This document shows, piece after piece, positions 32,576 through 39,687 of a stretch of DNA of 48,203 nucleotides. The stretch spans positions 1-48,203 of the forward strand of contig DISL01000072.1 of assembly GCA_002421845.1 (NCBI GenBank). Reading direction: 5' to 3'. Numbering within the stretch: position 1 is the stretch's first letter; every line of letters starts with the position of its first letter. Made by a program: the position numbers and the translations under genes. The notes beneath the pieces were generated by a model that saw nothing but the letters and a program-made list of their open reading frames with translations, was not told the DNA's origin and made no database searches. This stretch comes from Epsilonproteobacteria bacterium UBA6211. GTDB lineage: Bacteria; Campylobacterota; Campylobacteria; Campylobacterales; Arcobacteraceae.

Positions 32576-33655
32576 ATGCAAAGACGTGATTTTATTAAAA
32601 AAGGTGCATTGGTAGCAAGTGCCGGTGCTTTGACGTTTCCAAATATCGTAACGGCTGCCGATAAGGCAAAATACAACTGGAAAATAGCCCTTACTTGGCC
32701 GCAAAATATGCCTATATTCGTAGATAGTGCAAACAATTTTGCAAAAAACGTAGAAGCAATGAGCGGTGGAGCTATCACGGTAAGAGTTGATGCGGCTGAA
32801 AAACATAAATCACCGTTAAACGTATTTGATTTGGTACGTGGCGGTCAATATGAGATGGCTCATACGGCAAGTTATTATTGGAAAGGTAAAGAGCCTTCTA
32901 CGGTGTTTTTTACCTCTGTTCCTTTCGGTATGACGGCACAAGAGCAAAACGGATGGTTTTATTTCGGTGGCGGAATGCAGCTTATGGATGAGGTTTATTC
33001 TAAACACGGGCTTTATTCTTTTAACGGCGGAAATACTACCAATCAAATGGGTGGATGGTTTAAAAAAGAGATAAAAAGCGTAAATGATCTAAAAGGTCTA
33101 AAAATGAGAATCCCTGGGTTTGCAGGTGAAGTTCTTGCACGTGTTGGAGCAAGTCCCGTAAATATAGCTCCTGGTGAACTTTATACGGCATTAGAGAGGG
33201 GTACTATAGACGCCTTAGAGTGGGTTGGACCTGCACTTGATATAAAAATGGGATTCCAAAAAATAGCACCTTATTATTACACTGGATGGCATGAACCTGC
33301 AAGTGAAATGCAGTTTTTGGTAAATAGAAAGAAATTTGACACACTACCTAAAGAGCTTCAAGAGATAATGAAATCGGCGATGCTCAGCTCATCTTTTATG
33401 ATGCTTTCTCAATCACAACATGAAAATGCTTTGATGTGGGATAGTATGAAAAAAGAGTATCCGAATATCCAAATCAAAACATTCCCAAAAGAGGTAATCA
33501 CAGCTCTTAAAAAAGCTACACAAGAGGCTTATGAGGAAGAGAGCAAAAAAGATGCAATGTTTAAAAAAGTATATGAAAGTCAAAAGGCATATATGGCAAA
33601 AACAAGAGAGTGGACGAAAATATCCGATCTCGCATATTTGAATAGTTTGAATTAG
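32576..33655 (+). CDS. dctP: TRAP transporter substrate-binding protein, 2-oxo-acid/mannitol-type (TakP-like)
   Basis: A 359-residue periplasmic receptor. The N-terminus MQRRDFIKKGALVASAGAL is a twin-arginine signal peptide. Characteristic segments are MGGWFKKEIKSVNDLKGLKMRIPGFAGEVLARVGASPVNIAPGELYTALERGTIDALEWVGP (with the carboxylate-binding Arg in KMRIPG) and YYYTGWHEPASEMQFLVN. This pattern resembles the COG4663/TakP group for 2-oxo acids such as pyruvate, or related solutes. The exact ligand is unknown. The ribosome site is AAAGGAG. The gene ends directly at a heptamer hairpin (33656-33705). Confidence 0.88.
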   Translation: MQRRDFIKKGALVASAGALTFPNIVTAADKAKYNWKIALTWPQNMPIFVDSANNFAKNVEAMSGGAITVRVDAAEKHKSPLNVFDLVRGGQYEMAHTASYYWKGKEPSTVFFTSVPFGMTAQEQNGWFYFGGGMQLMDEVYSKHGLYSFNGGNTTNQMGGWFKKEIKSVNDLKGLKMRIPGFAGEVLARVGASPVNIAPGELYTALERGTIDALEWVGPALDIKMGFQKIAPYYYTGWHEPASEMQFLVNRKKFDTLPKELQEIMKSAMLSSSFMMLSQSQHENALMWDSMKKEYPNIQIKTFPKEVITALKKATQEAYEEESKKDAMFKKVYESQKAYMAKTREWTKISDLAYLNSLN

Positions 33656-33705
33656 TGAATCGTAAGTCGTGAGTCGTAACCGGTATCACGACTTACGATT
33701 TACGG
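33656..33705 (+). repeat. Heptamer array with inverted arm (GTAAGTC type) after dctP
   Basis: Units GTGAATC, GTAAGTC, GTGAGTC, GTAACCG, then GTATCAC, GACTTAC, GATTTAC. The 15-nt arms AATCGTAAGTCGTGA (33658-33672) and TCACGACTTACGATT (33686-33700) are perfectly complementary. The array begins on the base after the dctP TAG stop. It can serve as a 3' hairpin for the TRAP operon message, though there is no U-tract. Confidence 0.9.
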
Positions 33706-33907
33706 CTAAGCGTATTTAACTAACTTATAATAAAAAATCCATTAAATTATATTATTGATACAAAAAATATACGGAAAAATAACTAATACCTAGTATGATA
33801 CATTTTAAATTCATTTATGTAATCTTATTATATCTTTTGTTAAAAAAAGTAATATGAAAAACTAATATTAAGTTAATATTTATAAAACATTAATTAGAAT
33901 TAAATCC

Positions 33908-33936
33908 TTGGTTTTTTTATAAAAACTTGATATGCT
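33908..33936 (+). promoter_or_regulatory. Candidate sigma-70 promoter of the traT-like gene
   Basis: -35 TTGGTT (33908-33913), 17-nt spacer, -10 TATGCT (33931-33936). The predicted start near 33943 leaves a short leader with AGGAG. Confidence 0.5.
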
Positions 33937-33960
33937 AATTATAATGAGGAGATATTGACA

Positions 33961-34734
33961 ATGAAACTAAAAACGGTAGGATTGAGTATTGTTGCAGCAA
34001 CATTTTTGTTTACCGGATGTGCAACTACTGAGTTACAAACAAGTGCAAAAATGACACAGAGTGTATTTATAGAGCCTGTTGCAAAAAGTAAAAAGATGAT
34101 TTTTGTAGCTAGTAAAAATACAAGTGGACAAAATATAAATCTTGAAAATTCTATTTTGACTTCACTTCAAAATAAAGGTTATACAATAGTTGATGACCCT
34201 GAAATGGCAACATATATTTTAATGATGAATGTTTTGTATTGTGATAAAAAACAAGAAAATAATGCAGCTGCAGGTGCAGTTGCCGCTGGTGCTACAGGAG
34301 GAGCTATAGCTGCATATAACGGCAGAGGCGGTGGTAGTACAGCCGGTGTTGCTCTTGGTGCAGCTGTTGTTGGTGGACTTTTAGCTAAAATGACTGAAGA
34401 TACGATATATCAAATGCAAGTTGATATTGTTATTAGAGAAAAAGCAAAAGGTAAAGTAACCACATCAAAAGGTGATGTTAGTGGTCAGGCAAGTGTAAGC
34501 GATGGACAAAAAGCAGGTTTTATGAATACTTTTGGTGGACCTGTTAGAAATGCAGATGCAACAGGTAAATTAAATAGTAATGCTGTGAGTGCAAATACAC
34601 AACAATATGAAACAGATTATATAGAACATAAGACTATGTTATTTGCAGAAGCAACAAAAATGAAATTGACTCTTGATGAGGCAATTCCTGTTTTAGAAAA
34701 ACAAATATCATCTCAAATATCTGGTTTGTTTTAA
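33961..34734 (+). CDS. traT: TraT-like outer-membrane lipoprotein
   Basis: A 257-residue lipoprotein. The signal peptide ends in the lipobox LFTGC, with lipidated Cys20. The mature protein follows the F-plasmid TraT layout: FIEPVAKSKKMIFVASKNTSGQNINLENSI, a hydrophobic Gly/Ala-rich segment (AAAGAVAAGATGGAIAAYNGRGGG...GVALGAAVVGG) and a C-terminal EEA/DEAIPVLEKQISSQISGLF. Plasmid TraT gives surface exclusion and serum resistance; no conjugation genes are nearby, so this chromosomal version has an unknown role. The ATG at 33961 has AGGAG 9 nt upstream; a TTG two codons earlier is less likely. Confidence 0.87.
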   Translation: MKLKTVGLSIVAATFLFTGCATTELQTSAKMTQSVFIEPVAKSKKMIFVASKNTSGQNINLENSILTSLQNKGYTIVDDPEMATYILMMNVLYCDKKQENNAAAGAVAAGATGGAIAAYNGRGGGSTAGVALGAAVVGGLLAKMTEDTIYQMQVDIVIREKAKGKVTTSKGDVSGQASVSDGQKAGFMNTFGGPVRNADATGKLNSNAVSANTQQYETDYIEHKTMLFAEATKMKLTLDEAIPVLEKQISSQISGLF

Positions 34735-34751
34735 TCGTTAATGCCAAATAA

Positions 34752-34790
34752 AGCTTAGGTTTAAGGTAGGAATTAAATCCTACCTAAGCT
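34752..34790 (+). terminator. Hairpin terminator after the traT-like gene
   Basis: Outer stem AGCTTA/TAAGCT (34752-34757 with 34785-34790) and inner stem GGTAGGA/TCCTACC (34765-34771 with 34778-34784), with a bulge on the left side and loop ATTAAA. The following ATTTATAATT is only weakly T-rich. Confidence 0.55.
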
Positions 34791-34872
34791 ATTTATAATT
34801 AAAAAAATATTACAATACTTCATTACAAAAATTCTACAAAACTACTACATCTACAAAAAGGTAAATTTATAA

Positions 34873-36249
34873 ATGCAAGATTCTACTGTCACAGAACAAA
34901 ACATAGATAGCGAAGCGGTTGAGAAAAAGCCAAAAGCCAATCATAAAGAGAACAAAGAGGCAAAAAACAAATCAAGAACACACGTTCCTGTCGAGGGTTT
35001 CACTATAGAGATGCTAAGAACTCTACCACTTGAAGAGCTTTTGAAAATAGCCGATGATTTGGAGATAGAAAACCCTGGTGAGCTTAAACGTCAAGATTTG
35101 ATGTTTTCAATACTTAAATCTCAAATAGACCAAGGGGGATATATCCTTTTTACAGGTATTTTAGAGATAAAAGAGGGTGGATTTGGTTTTTTAAGAGCTT
35201 TGGACGGAAACTTTAGCGACTCTTCAAGCGATTCTTACGTGAGTTCTACGCAAATAAGAAGATTTGCATTAAGAACAGGTGATATAGTAACGGGACAGGT
35301 GCGTCCACCAAACAAGGAACAAGAAAAATATCATGCACTTTTAAAAGTAGAAGCGATAAACTACCTACCTGTAAATGAGTCTAAGCATAGACCTCTTTTT
35401 GACAACCTTACACCTCTTTATTCAACAAAAAAATTCAAATTCGAGTACCAATCTACTAGATTAACGGGACGTGCTTTGGATATATTTACTCCTATGGGTA
35501 AAGGTCAAAGGGGACTTATAGTAGCACCGCCAAGAAGCGGTAAAACTGAGCTTTTAAAAGACTTAGCTCACGGTATTACGGCAAATCATCCTGAAGTAGT
35601 TTTGATGGTTTTACTAATAGATGAAAGACCTGAAGAGGTAACGGATATGCAAAGGTCTGTAAAAGGTGAAGTGTATAGCTCGACTTTTGACCTTCCTGCT
35701 CAAAACCACGTAAGAGTGGCGGAGCTTGTGATAGAAAAAGCAAAAAGAATGGTAGAGATGGGCAAAGATGTAGTAATATTACTTGACTCTATTACTAGAC
35801 TTGCACGTGCATACAATACGGTAACTCCAAGTAGCGGAAAAGTATTAAGCGGTGGGGTTGATGCAAATGCCCTACACAAACCGAAAAGATTTTTCGGAGC
35901 TGCTAGAAATATAGAAGAGGGCGGAAGTCTTACTATCATATCGACTGCACTTGTGGATACGGGAAGTAGAATGGATGAGGTAATCTTTGAAGAGTTCAAA
36001 GGTACGGGTAACTCTGAAGTAGTACTAAGTAGAAATGCAGCCGATAGAAGAGTTTATCCTGCACTTGATATTATCAAATCAGGTACAAGAAAAGAAGAAC
36101 TACTTATCAAGCCTGAACAATTACAAAAAACTTGGATTTTACGTAATGCAATCGCTACTATGGATGAGGTTGAGGCACTTAAATTCTTATATTCAAAATT
36201 ACAAAAAACAGCAAACAACGATGAGTTTTTTGCATCTATGAACGAGTAA
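34873..36249 (+). CDS. rho: Transcription termination factor Rho
   Basis: A 458-residue hexameric RNA helicase. A charged N-terminal extension (about 1-40) precedes the Rho_N helical domain (LRTLPLEELLKIADDLEIENPGELKRQDLMFSILK), the cold-shock-type RNA-binding domain (EGGFGFLRALDGNF, YVSSTQIRRFALRTGD) and the RecA-like ATPase with Walker A APPRSGKTELLKD, Walker B VVILLDSITRLARAYN, and the Q/R-loop region GGVDANALHKPKRFFGAARN. The ribosome site is AAAGG. It is followed 9 nt later by murI. Confidence 0.97.
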   Translation: MQDSTVTEQNIDSEAVEKKPKANHKENKEAKNKSRTHVPVEGFTIEMLRTLPLEELLKIADDLEIENPGELKRQDLMFSILKSQIDQGGYILFTGILEIKEGGFGFLRALDGNFSDSSSDSYVSSTQIRRFALRTGDIVTGQVRPPNKEQEKYHALLKVEAINYLPVNESKHRPLFDNLTPLYSTKKFKFEYQSTRLTGRALDIFTPMGKGQRGLIVAPPRSGKTELLKDLAHGITANHPEVVLMVLLIDERPEEVTDMQRSVKGEVYSSTFDLPAQNHVRVAELVIEKAKRMVEMGKDVVILLDSITRLARAYNTVTPSSGKVLSGGVDANALHKPKRFFGAARNIEEGGSLTIISTALVDTGSRMDEVIFEEFKGTGNSEVVLSRNAADRRVYPALDIIKSGTRKEELLIKPEQLQKTWILRNAIATMDEVEALKFLYSKLQKTANNDEFFASMNE

Positions 36250-36258
36250 AGGAAGAGT

Positions 36259-37011
36259 TTGAAAGTAGGTGTTTTTGATAGTGGTGTAGGTGGTCTTACT
36301 GTTGTAAAATCGCTTTTGGAGCAAAAACTTTTTAAAGAGATTATATATTTTGGGGATACTGCACGTGTACCTTACGGTGTAAAAGATAAAAACACTATTA
36401 TTAGATATGCCGTTGAAGCTTTGGAGTTTTTTAAAAACTTTGATATAGATATATTAGTCATCGCTTGTAATACGGTAAGTGCTTATGCTCTGGAGCGACT
36501 AGTACAAGAGGCTGATATTCCTGTAGTAGGTGTTATAAACCCAGGTGCAATAGCACTACAAAATGCCTTTGATGATAGAGATACAAATATCTTAGTTATA
36601 GGTACAAAAGCTACGGTTAAATCAGGTAATTATGAAACTTTGCTAAAGCAAGAGGGATACAAAAATATCACTTCTATACCTACAGGGCTTTTTGTCCCTA
36701 TCGTAGAAGAGGGGATTTTTGAGGGTGAAGTATTGGATGCAACTATGAGATATTATTTCAAAGATGTAAAAAATATAGATGCAATAATACTTGGATGTAC
36801 CCATTTTCCTTTGATAGAGAAAAAAATAAGTGAGTATTTCGGCGGTGCTAAATGTATCCATAGCGGAGATGCCATAGTAGAATATCTACAAAAAAACTAT
36901 AACTGCGATAAAAATTTTGAGCGTACCAGTGTGCAGTTTTTTGCATCAGACAATCCAGATGGACTTAAAAACGTAGCTCGTGAGTGGTTAGGGGATTTAT
37001 TGAATGAATAG
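36259..37011 (+). CDS. murI: Glutamate racemase
   Basis: A 250-residue cofactor-independent racemase that makes D-glutamate for peptidoglycan. The two catalytic cysteines are in VIACNTVSAYAL and ILGCTHFPLIE, and the N-terminal VGVFDSGVGGLTVVK and FGDTARVPYG are conserved. The start codon is TTG (36259), with GGAAG 5 nt upstream and no nearby ATG, so low initiation may limit its level. It overlaps dnaX by 8 nt. Confidence 0.96.
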   Translation: MKVGVFDSGVGGLTVVKSLLEQKLFKEIIYFGDTARVPYGVKDKNTIIRYAVEALEFFKNFDIDILVIACNTVSAYALERLVQEADIPVVGVINPGAIALQNAFDDRDTNILVIGTKATVKSGNYETLLKQEGYKNITSIPTGLFVPIVEEGIFEGEVLDATMRYYFKDVKNIDAIILGCTHFPLIEKKISEYFGGAKCIHSGDAIVEYLQKNYNCDKNFERTSVQFFASDNPDGLKNVAREWLGDLLNE

Positions 37012-38794
37012 TAGTGATAGAGTTTTAGCTCTCAAATATCGTCCTAGAAGATTTGAAGACCTAGTAGGTCAATCAAGCGTATCTCAAACACTATCTCTTG
37101 CACTTGATATGAAAAGATTGCCCCATGCTTATCTTTTCAGTGGACTTAGAGGAAGCGGTAAGACGAGTACTGCTAGGATTATGGCTAAATCACTGCTTTG
37201 TGAACACGGTCCCACTTCAAAACCTTGTGAAACTTGTCAAAACTGCTTAAGTTCAAATAGCGGAAGACATCTTGATGTTATCGAGATGGACGCAGCTAGT
37301 AACAGAGGTATAGAGGATATTAAAGAACTTATAGAACACACTAAATATCAGCCGAGTTCTGCTAGATACAAAGTGTTTATCATCGATGAAGTTCATATGC
37401 TAACAACTCAGGCCTTTAACGCATTACTAAAAACTCTTGAAGAACCACCGGCGTTTGTTAAGTTTATACTTGCTACGACAGACCCTTTGAAACTACCTGC
37501 TACCATACTAAGTAGGACTCAACATTTTAGGTTTAAGGCAATAGCACTAAAAGATATTATACATCATATAGAACATATCTTAAATATAGAACATATTACA
37601 TACGAGCCAAAGGCGATAGAGCTTATAGCTAGAAGCGGACATGGCTCATTGCGTGATACGTTGACATTACTTGACCAAGCTATCATTTACTCAAAAGGGC
37701 ATATTACGGCGGGTTGCGTAACTGATATGTTGGGACTCATCGACCCAAGTCTGATGGATAGAGTTTTTGAAATGATTTTGAAAAAGCAAGATACTTTGGA
37801 TATAGTGTCAGTTCTACAAGATTATGAGACTGATTTGATTATAGATGAGATGGGAATATACCTAAAACAGCAACTTCTCGGTAAAAATATGTTGTTTAAT
37901 ACCCTTATTATAGATAGATTTTTGAGGATATTAGGGGATAGTAAGCATCTACTAAATCTAAATAGTGACGGTGAGTTTGTACTGATTTTGATGGTATCAA
38001 AAATGGTAGAAGCGGTCAAATTAAAAACTATAGATACTCTTATAAAAGAGATAGAAAAACGAAATTGCGAGGTGCTAGAGGCTCCTCAAAATGTAGTAAT
38101 GCCAAAGGTTGAACAGCCACAACCAAAAGTAGTAGAACAAGTTATAACACCGGTTCAAGAATCATACGAACAAGAAGATATAATTCAAGCAAATGAACCT
38201 GAAATAGGTGTGGAAGTTGCTATGAACGTAGCACCTGAAAGTACGGTAACGGATAGTGTACAACAACCGCAACCACAAGAAGATGTAAGTCTAAAACACT
38301 ATCAAAATGTTATTAAAACTCTTTTTGAGAGAAGTTATGACCTTGGAAATTGTTTTGAACAAAACTTTCTATATAAAGGGTTTGAAAATCAACCTAGAAC
38401 ATTGCATATTATAAGTATTGCCGAAGGTGATTGTAAACAGCTTTTATGGAAGAATTTTGCCTATATTAGAACGGTAATAGAGGATTTTTACGGTGTCGGT
38501 ACGCTTATAGAGTTTCACAAGCAAAATCCAGAGGATGTAAAAAAAAAACTCTTAGATGATGAAACATCTGGGCAAGAAGAGCTAAATCAAGAGAGTTGTA
38601 ATACCGATGAAGTATCTTCTATGATAGAAGAAGAGGCTTTCGGTTCAGGGTGTGTGGCAGATATAGCAACACCCCAAGAGCCGAAAATGGCTTCAAAAGA
38701 GATGCAGTTAAATGAGCTTTTGAACTCTGCTTTTGTAAATAAAGCCAAAGAACTTTTTGACCCGAAAAAAATAGTGGTTAGAAGTAGAATCTAA
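37004..38794 (+). CDS. dnaX: DNA polymerase III subunit tau (and possibly gamma)
   Basis: A 596-residue clamp-loader ATPase: Walker A FSGLRGSGKTSTARIM, a four-Cys zinc module (CEHGPTSKPCETCQNC), Walker B VFIIDEVHMLT, sensor 1 FILATTDPLKLPATILSRTQHF, and sensor 2 GSLRDTLTLLDQ. After about residue 360 comes a Gln/Pro/Glu-rich linker (PKVEQPQPKVVEQ) and a C-terminal domain. A run of ten A's (38539-38548, codons for KKK at 513-515) could cause slippage; both shifted frames hit stops within a few codons, which would yield a shorter product of about 516-518 aa. It overlaps murI by 8 nt and is 2 nt from the patatin gene. Confidence 0.95.
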   Translation: MNSSDRVLALKYRPRRFEDLVGQSSVSQTLSLALDMKRLPHAYLFSGLRGSGKTSTARIMAKSLLCEHGPTSKPCETCQNCLSSNSGRHLDVIEMDAASNRGIEDIKELIEHTKYQPSSARYKVFIIDEVHMLTTQAFNALLKTLEEPPAFVKFILATTDPLKLPATILSRTQHFRFKAIALKDIIHHIEHILNIEHITYEPKAIELIARSGHGSLRDTLTLLDQAIIYSKGHITAGCVTDMLGLIDPSLMDRVFEMILKKQDTLDIVSVLQDYETDLIIDEMGIYLKQQLLGKNMLFNTLIIDRFLRILGDSKHLLNLNSDGEFVLILMVSKMVEAVKLKTIDTLIKEIEKRNCEVLEAPQNVVMPKVEQPQPKVVEQVITPVQESYEQEDIIQANEPEIGVEVAMNVAPESTVTDSVQQPQPQEDVSLKHYQNVIKTLFERSYDLGNCFEQNFLYKGFENQPRTLHIISIAEGDCKQLLWKNFAYIRTVIEDFYGVGTLIEFHKQNPEDVKKKLLDDETSGQEELNQESCNTDEVSSMIEEEAFGSGCVADIATPQEPKMASKEMQLNELLNSAFVNKAKELFDPKKIVVRSRI

Positions 38795-38796
38795 TA

Positions 38797-39525
38797 ATGG
38801 AAAAGTTAAATCTAGTCATATCAGGTGGTGGGGCTAGAGCTATTTATGTTCTCGGTGTAGTACAAAGATTGCTTGAAGATAAAGTAGAGATTGATAAGAT
38901 TAGTTGCGTAAGCGGCGGTAGTATCGTAGGGGCTATGTTAGCCCAAAATCAAACTCCGTTAGAAATTTTGGAAAATCTAAAAGGGATTAAATATCACAAA
39001 GAGGTTAAGTTGTCTTTATCTAAAGGTATCTTTTCACTTGAAAGATTTAAACCTATTTTAGATGAGTTGCTAGGGTACAAAAAAATAGAAGAATCTGCTA
39101 AGCCACTTTTGATTTGGGCATTGAACCTTGAAAACGGACAGAGTGATTATTTCAAAAGCGGATATATAAGTGATGCTATTTTGGCATCTTGTTCATTGTA
39201 TCCTATTTTTAAACCTTATATGATTGACGGTCGGTATTATATTGACGGCGGTTTTGTAAATAACCTTCCTGCCGAGCCTTTTGTGGGTGATGGTAATAAA
39301 ATCTTAGGGATAAATCTAAATCCAAAGCTAGACATTAGCATAGACAAACTCAATATCAAACGACTACTTTATAGAATGTTTTATGCCAATATGGATTGTA
39401 GAAAGCATATGTGTGATATTTATTTAGAACCCTATGAATTAGCTTCTTACGGAATTTTTGCAACTGATAAGTTTGATGAACTGTTTGAATTGGGGTATGA
39501 ATCAGGTTGTAGTGGAGGAGCGTAA
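38797..39525 (+). CDS. Patatin-like phospholipase
   Basis: A 242-residue patatin fold protein. The oxyanion hole is SGGGARA (residues 9-15). The nucleophile is probably S39 in CVSGGS, in which the first Gly of GxSxG is Cys. The catalytic aspartate is D150 in YIDGGFVNNLP. The family hydrolyses acyl lipids. There is no signal peptide, so it is cytosolic or peripheral. It is probably the last gene of the rho-murI-dnaX unit, with a hairpin terminator 2 nt after the stop. Confidence 0.87.
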   Translation: MEKLNLVISGGGARAIYVLGVVQRLLEDKVEIDKISCVSGGSIVGAMLAQNQTPLEILENLKGIKYHKEVKLSLSKGIFSLERFKPILDELLGYKKIEESAKPLLIWALNLENGQSDYFKSGYISDAILASCSLYPIFKPYMIDGRYYIDGGFVNNLPAEPFVGDGNKILGINLNPKLDISIDKLNIKRLLYRMFYANMDCRKHMCDIYLEPYELASYGIFATDKFDELFELGYESGCSGGA

Positions 39526-39527
39526 AG

Positions 39528-39551
39528 AAAATGTGAACTGCTTCACATTTT
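39528..39551 (+). terminator. Rho-independent terminator after the patatin gene
   Basis: Perfect 10-nt arms AAAATGTGAA and TTCACATTTT with the loop CTGC, followed by T's (TTTTTCTC), 2 nt after the patatin stop codon. Confidence 0.75.
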
Positions 39552-39575
39552 TCTCAAAGAGAGTGCAAGCACAAC

Positions 39576-39635
39576 AGCTCCGCACGGCGATGTCTATGTA
39601 TGAACAAAGTGAGTACAGACATACGCCTGTAGGGA
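39576..39635. repeat. Palindrome with GAACAAAGTGAG apex
   Basis: Arms GGCGATGTCT (39586-39595) and AGACATACGCC (39617-39627), extended by CTCC/GGAG outside, enclose GAACAAAGTGAG (39602-39613). The apex matches those of the TIR-flanking palindromes (GAACGAAGTGAG and GAACGCAGTGAG). The flanking DNA is more G+C-rich than the rest of the window. Confidence 0.6.
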
Positions 39636-39687
39636 GAAGGAAAAGAATATTATTCCTGTCCTCTGCCCACCACCTACCGTCTAAAAC

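Larger units (their letters stand above)
33656..33960. other. 305-nt intergenic region before the traT-like gene
   Basis: No gene is apparent. It starts with a heptamer hairpin (33656-33705), continues as very A/T-rich DNA, and ends with the traT-like promoter (33908-33936) and the ribosome site AGGAG (33947-33951). Confidence 0.7.

Noticed and set aside
38797..39525. Inactive patatin because of a missing GxSxG
   Set aside because: The segment CVSGGS preserves the nucleophile Ser39 in an SGG context like other active patatin or cPLA2-type sites, and the DGG aspartate and the glycine-rich oxyanion loop are present.
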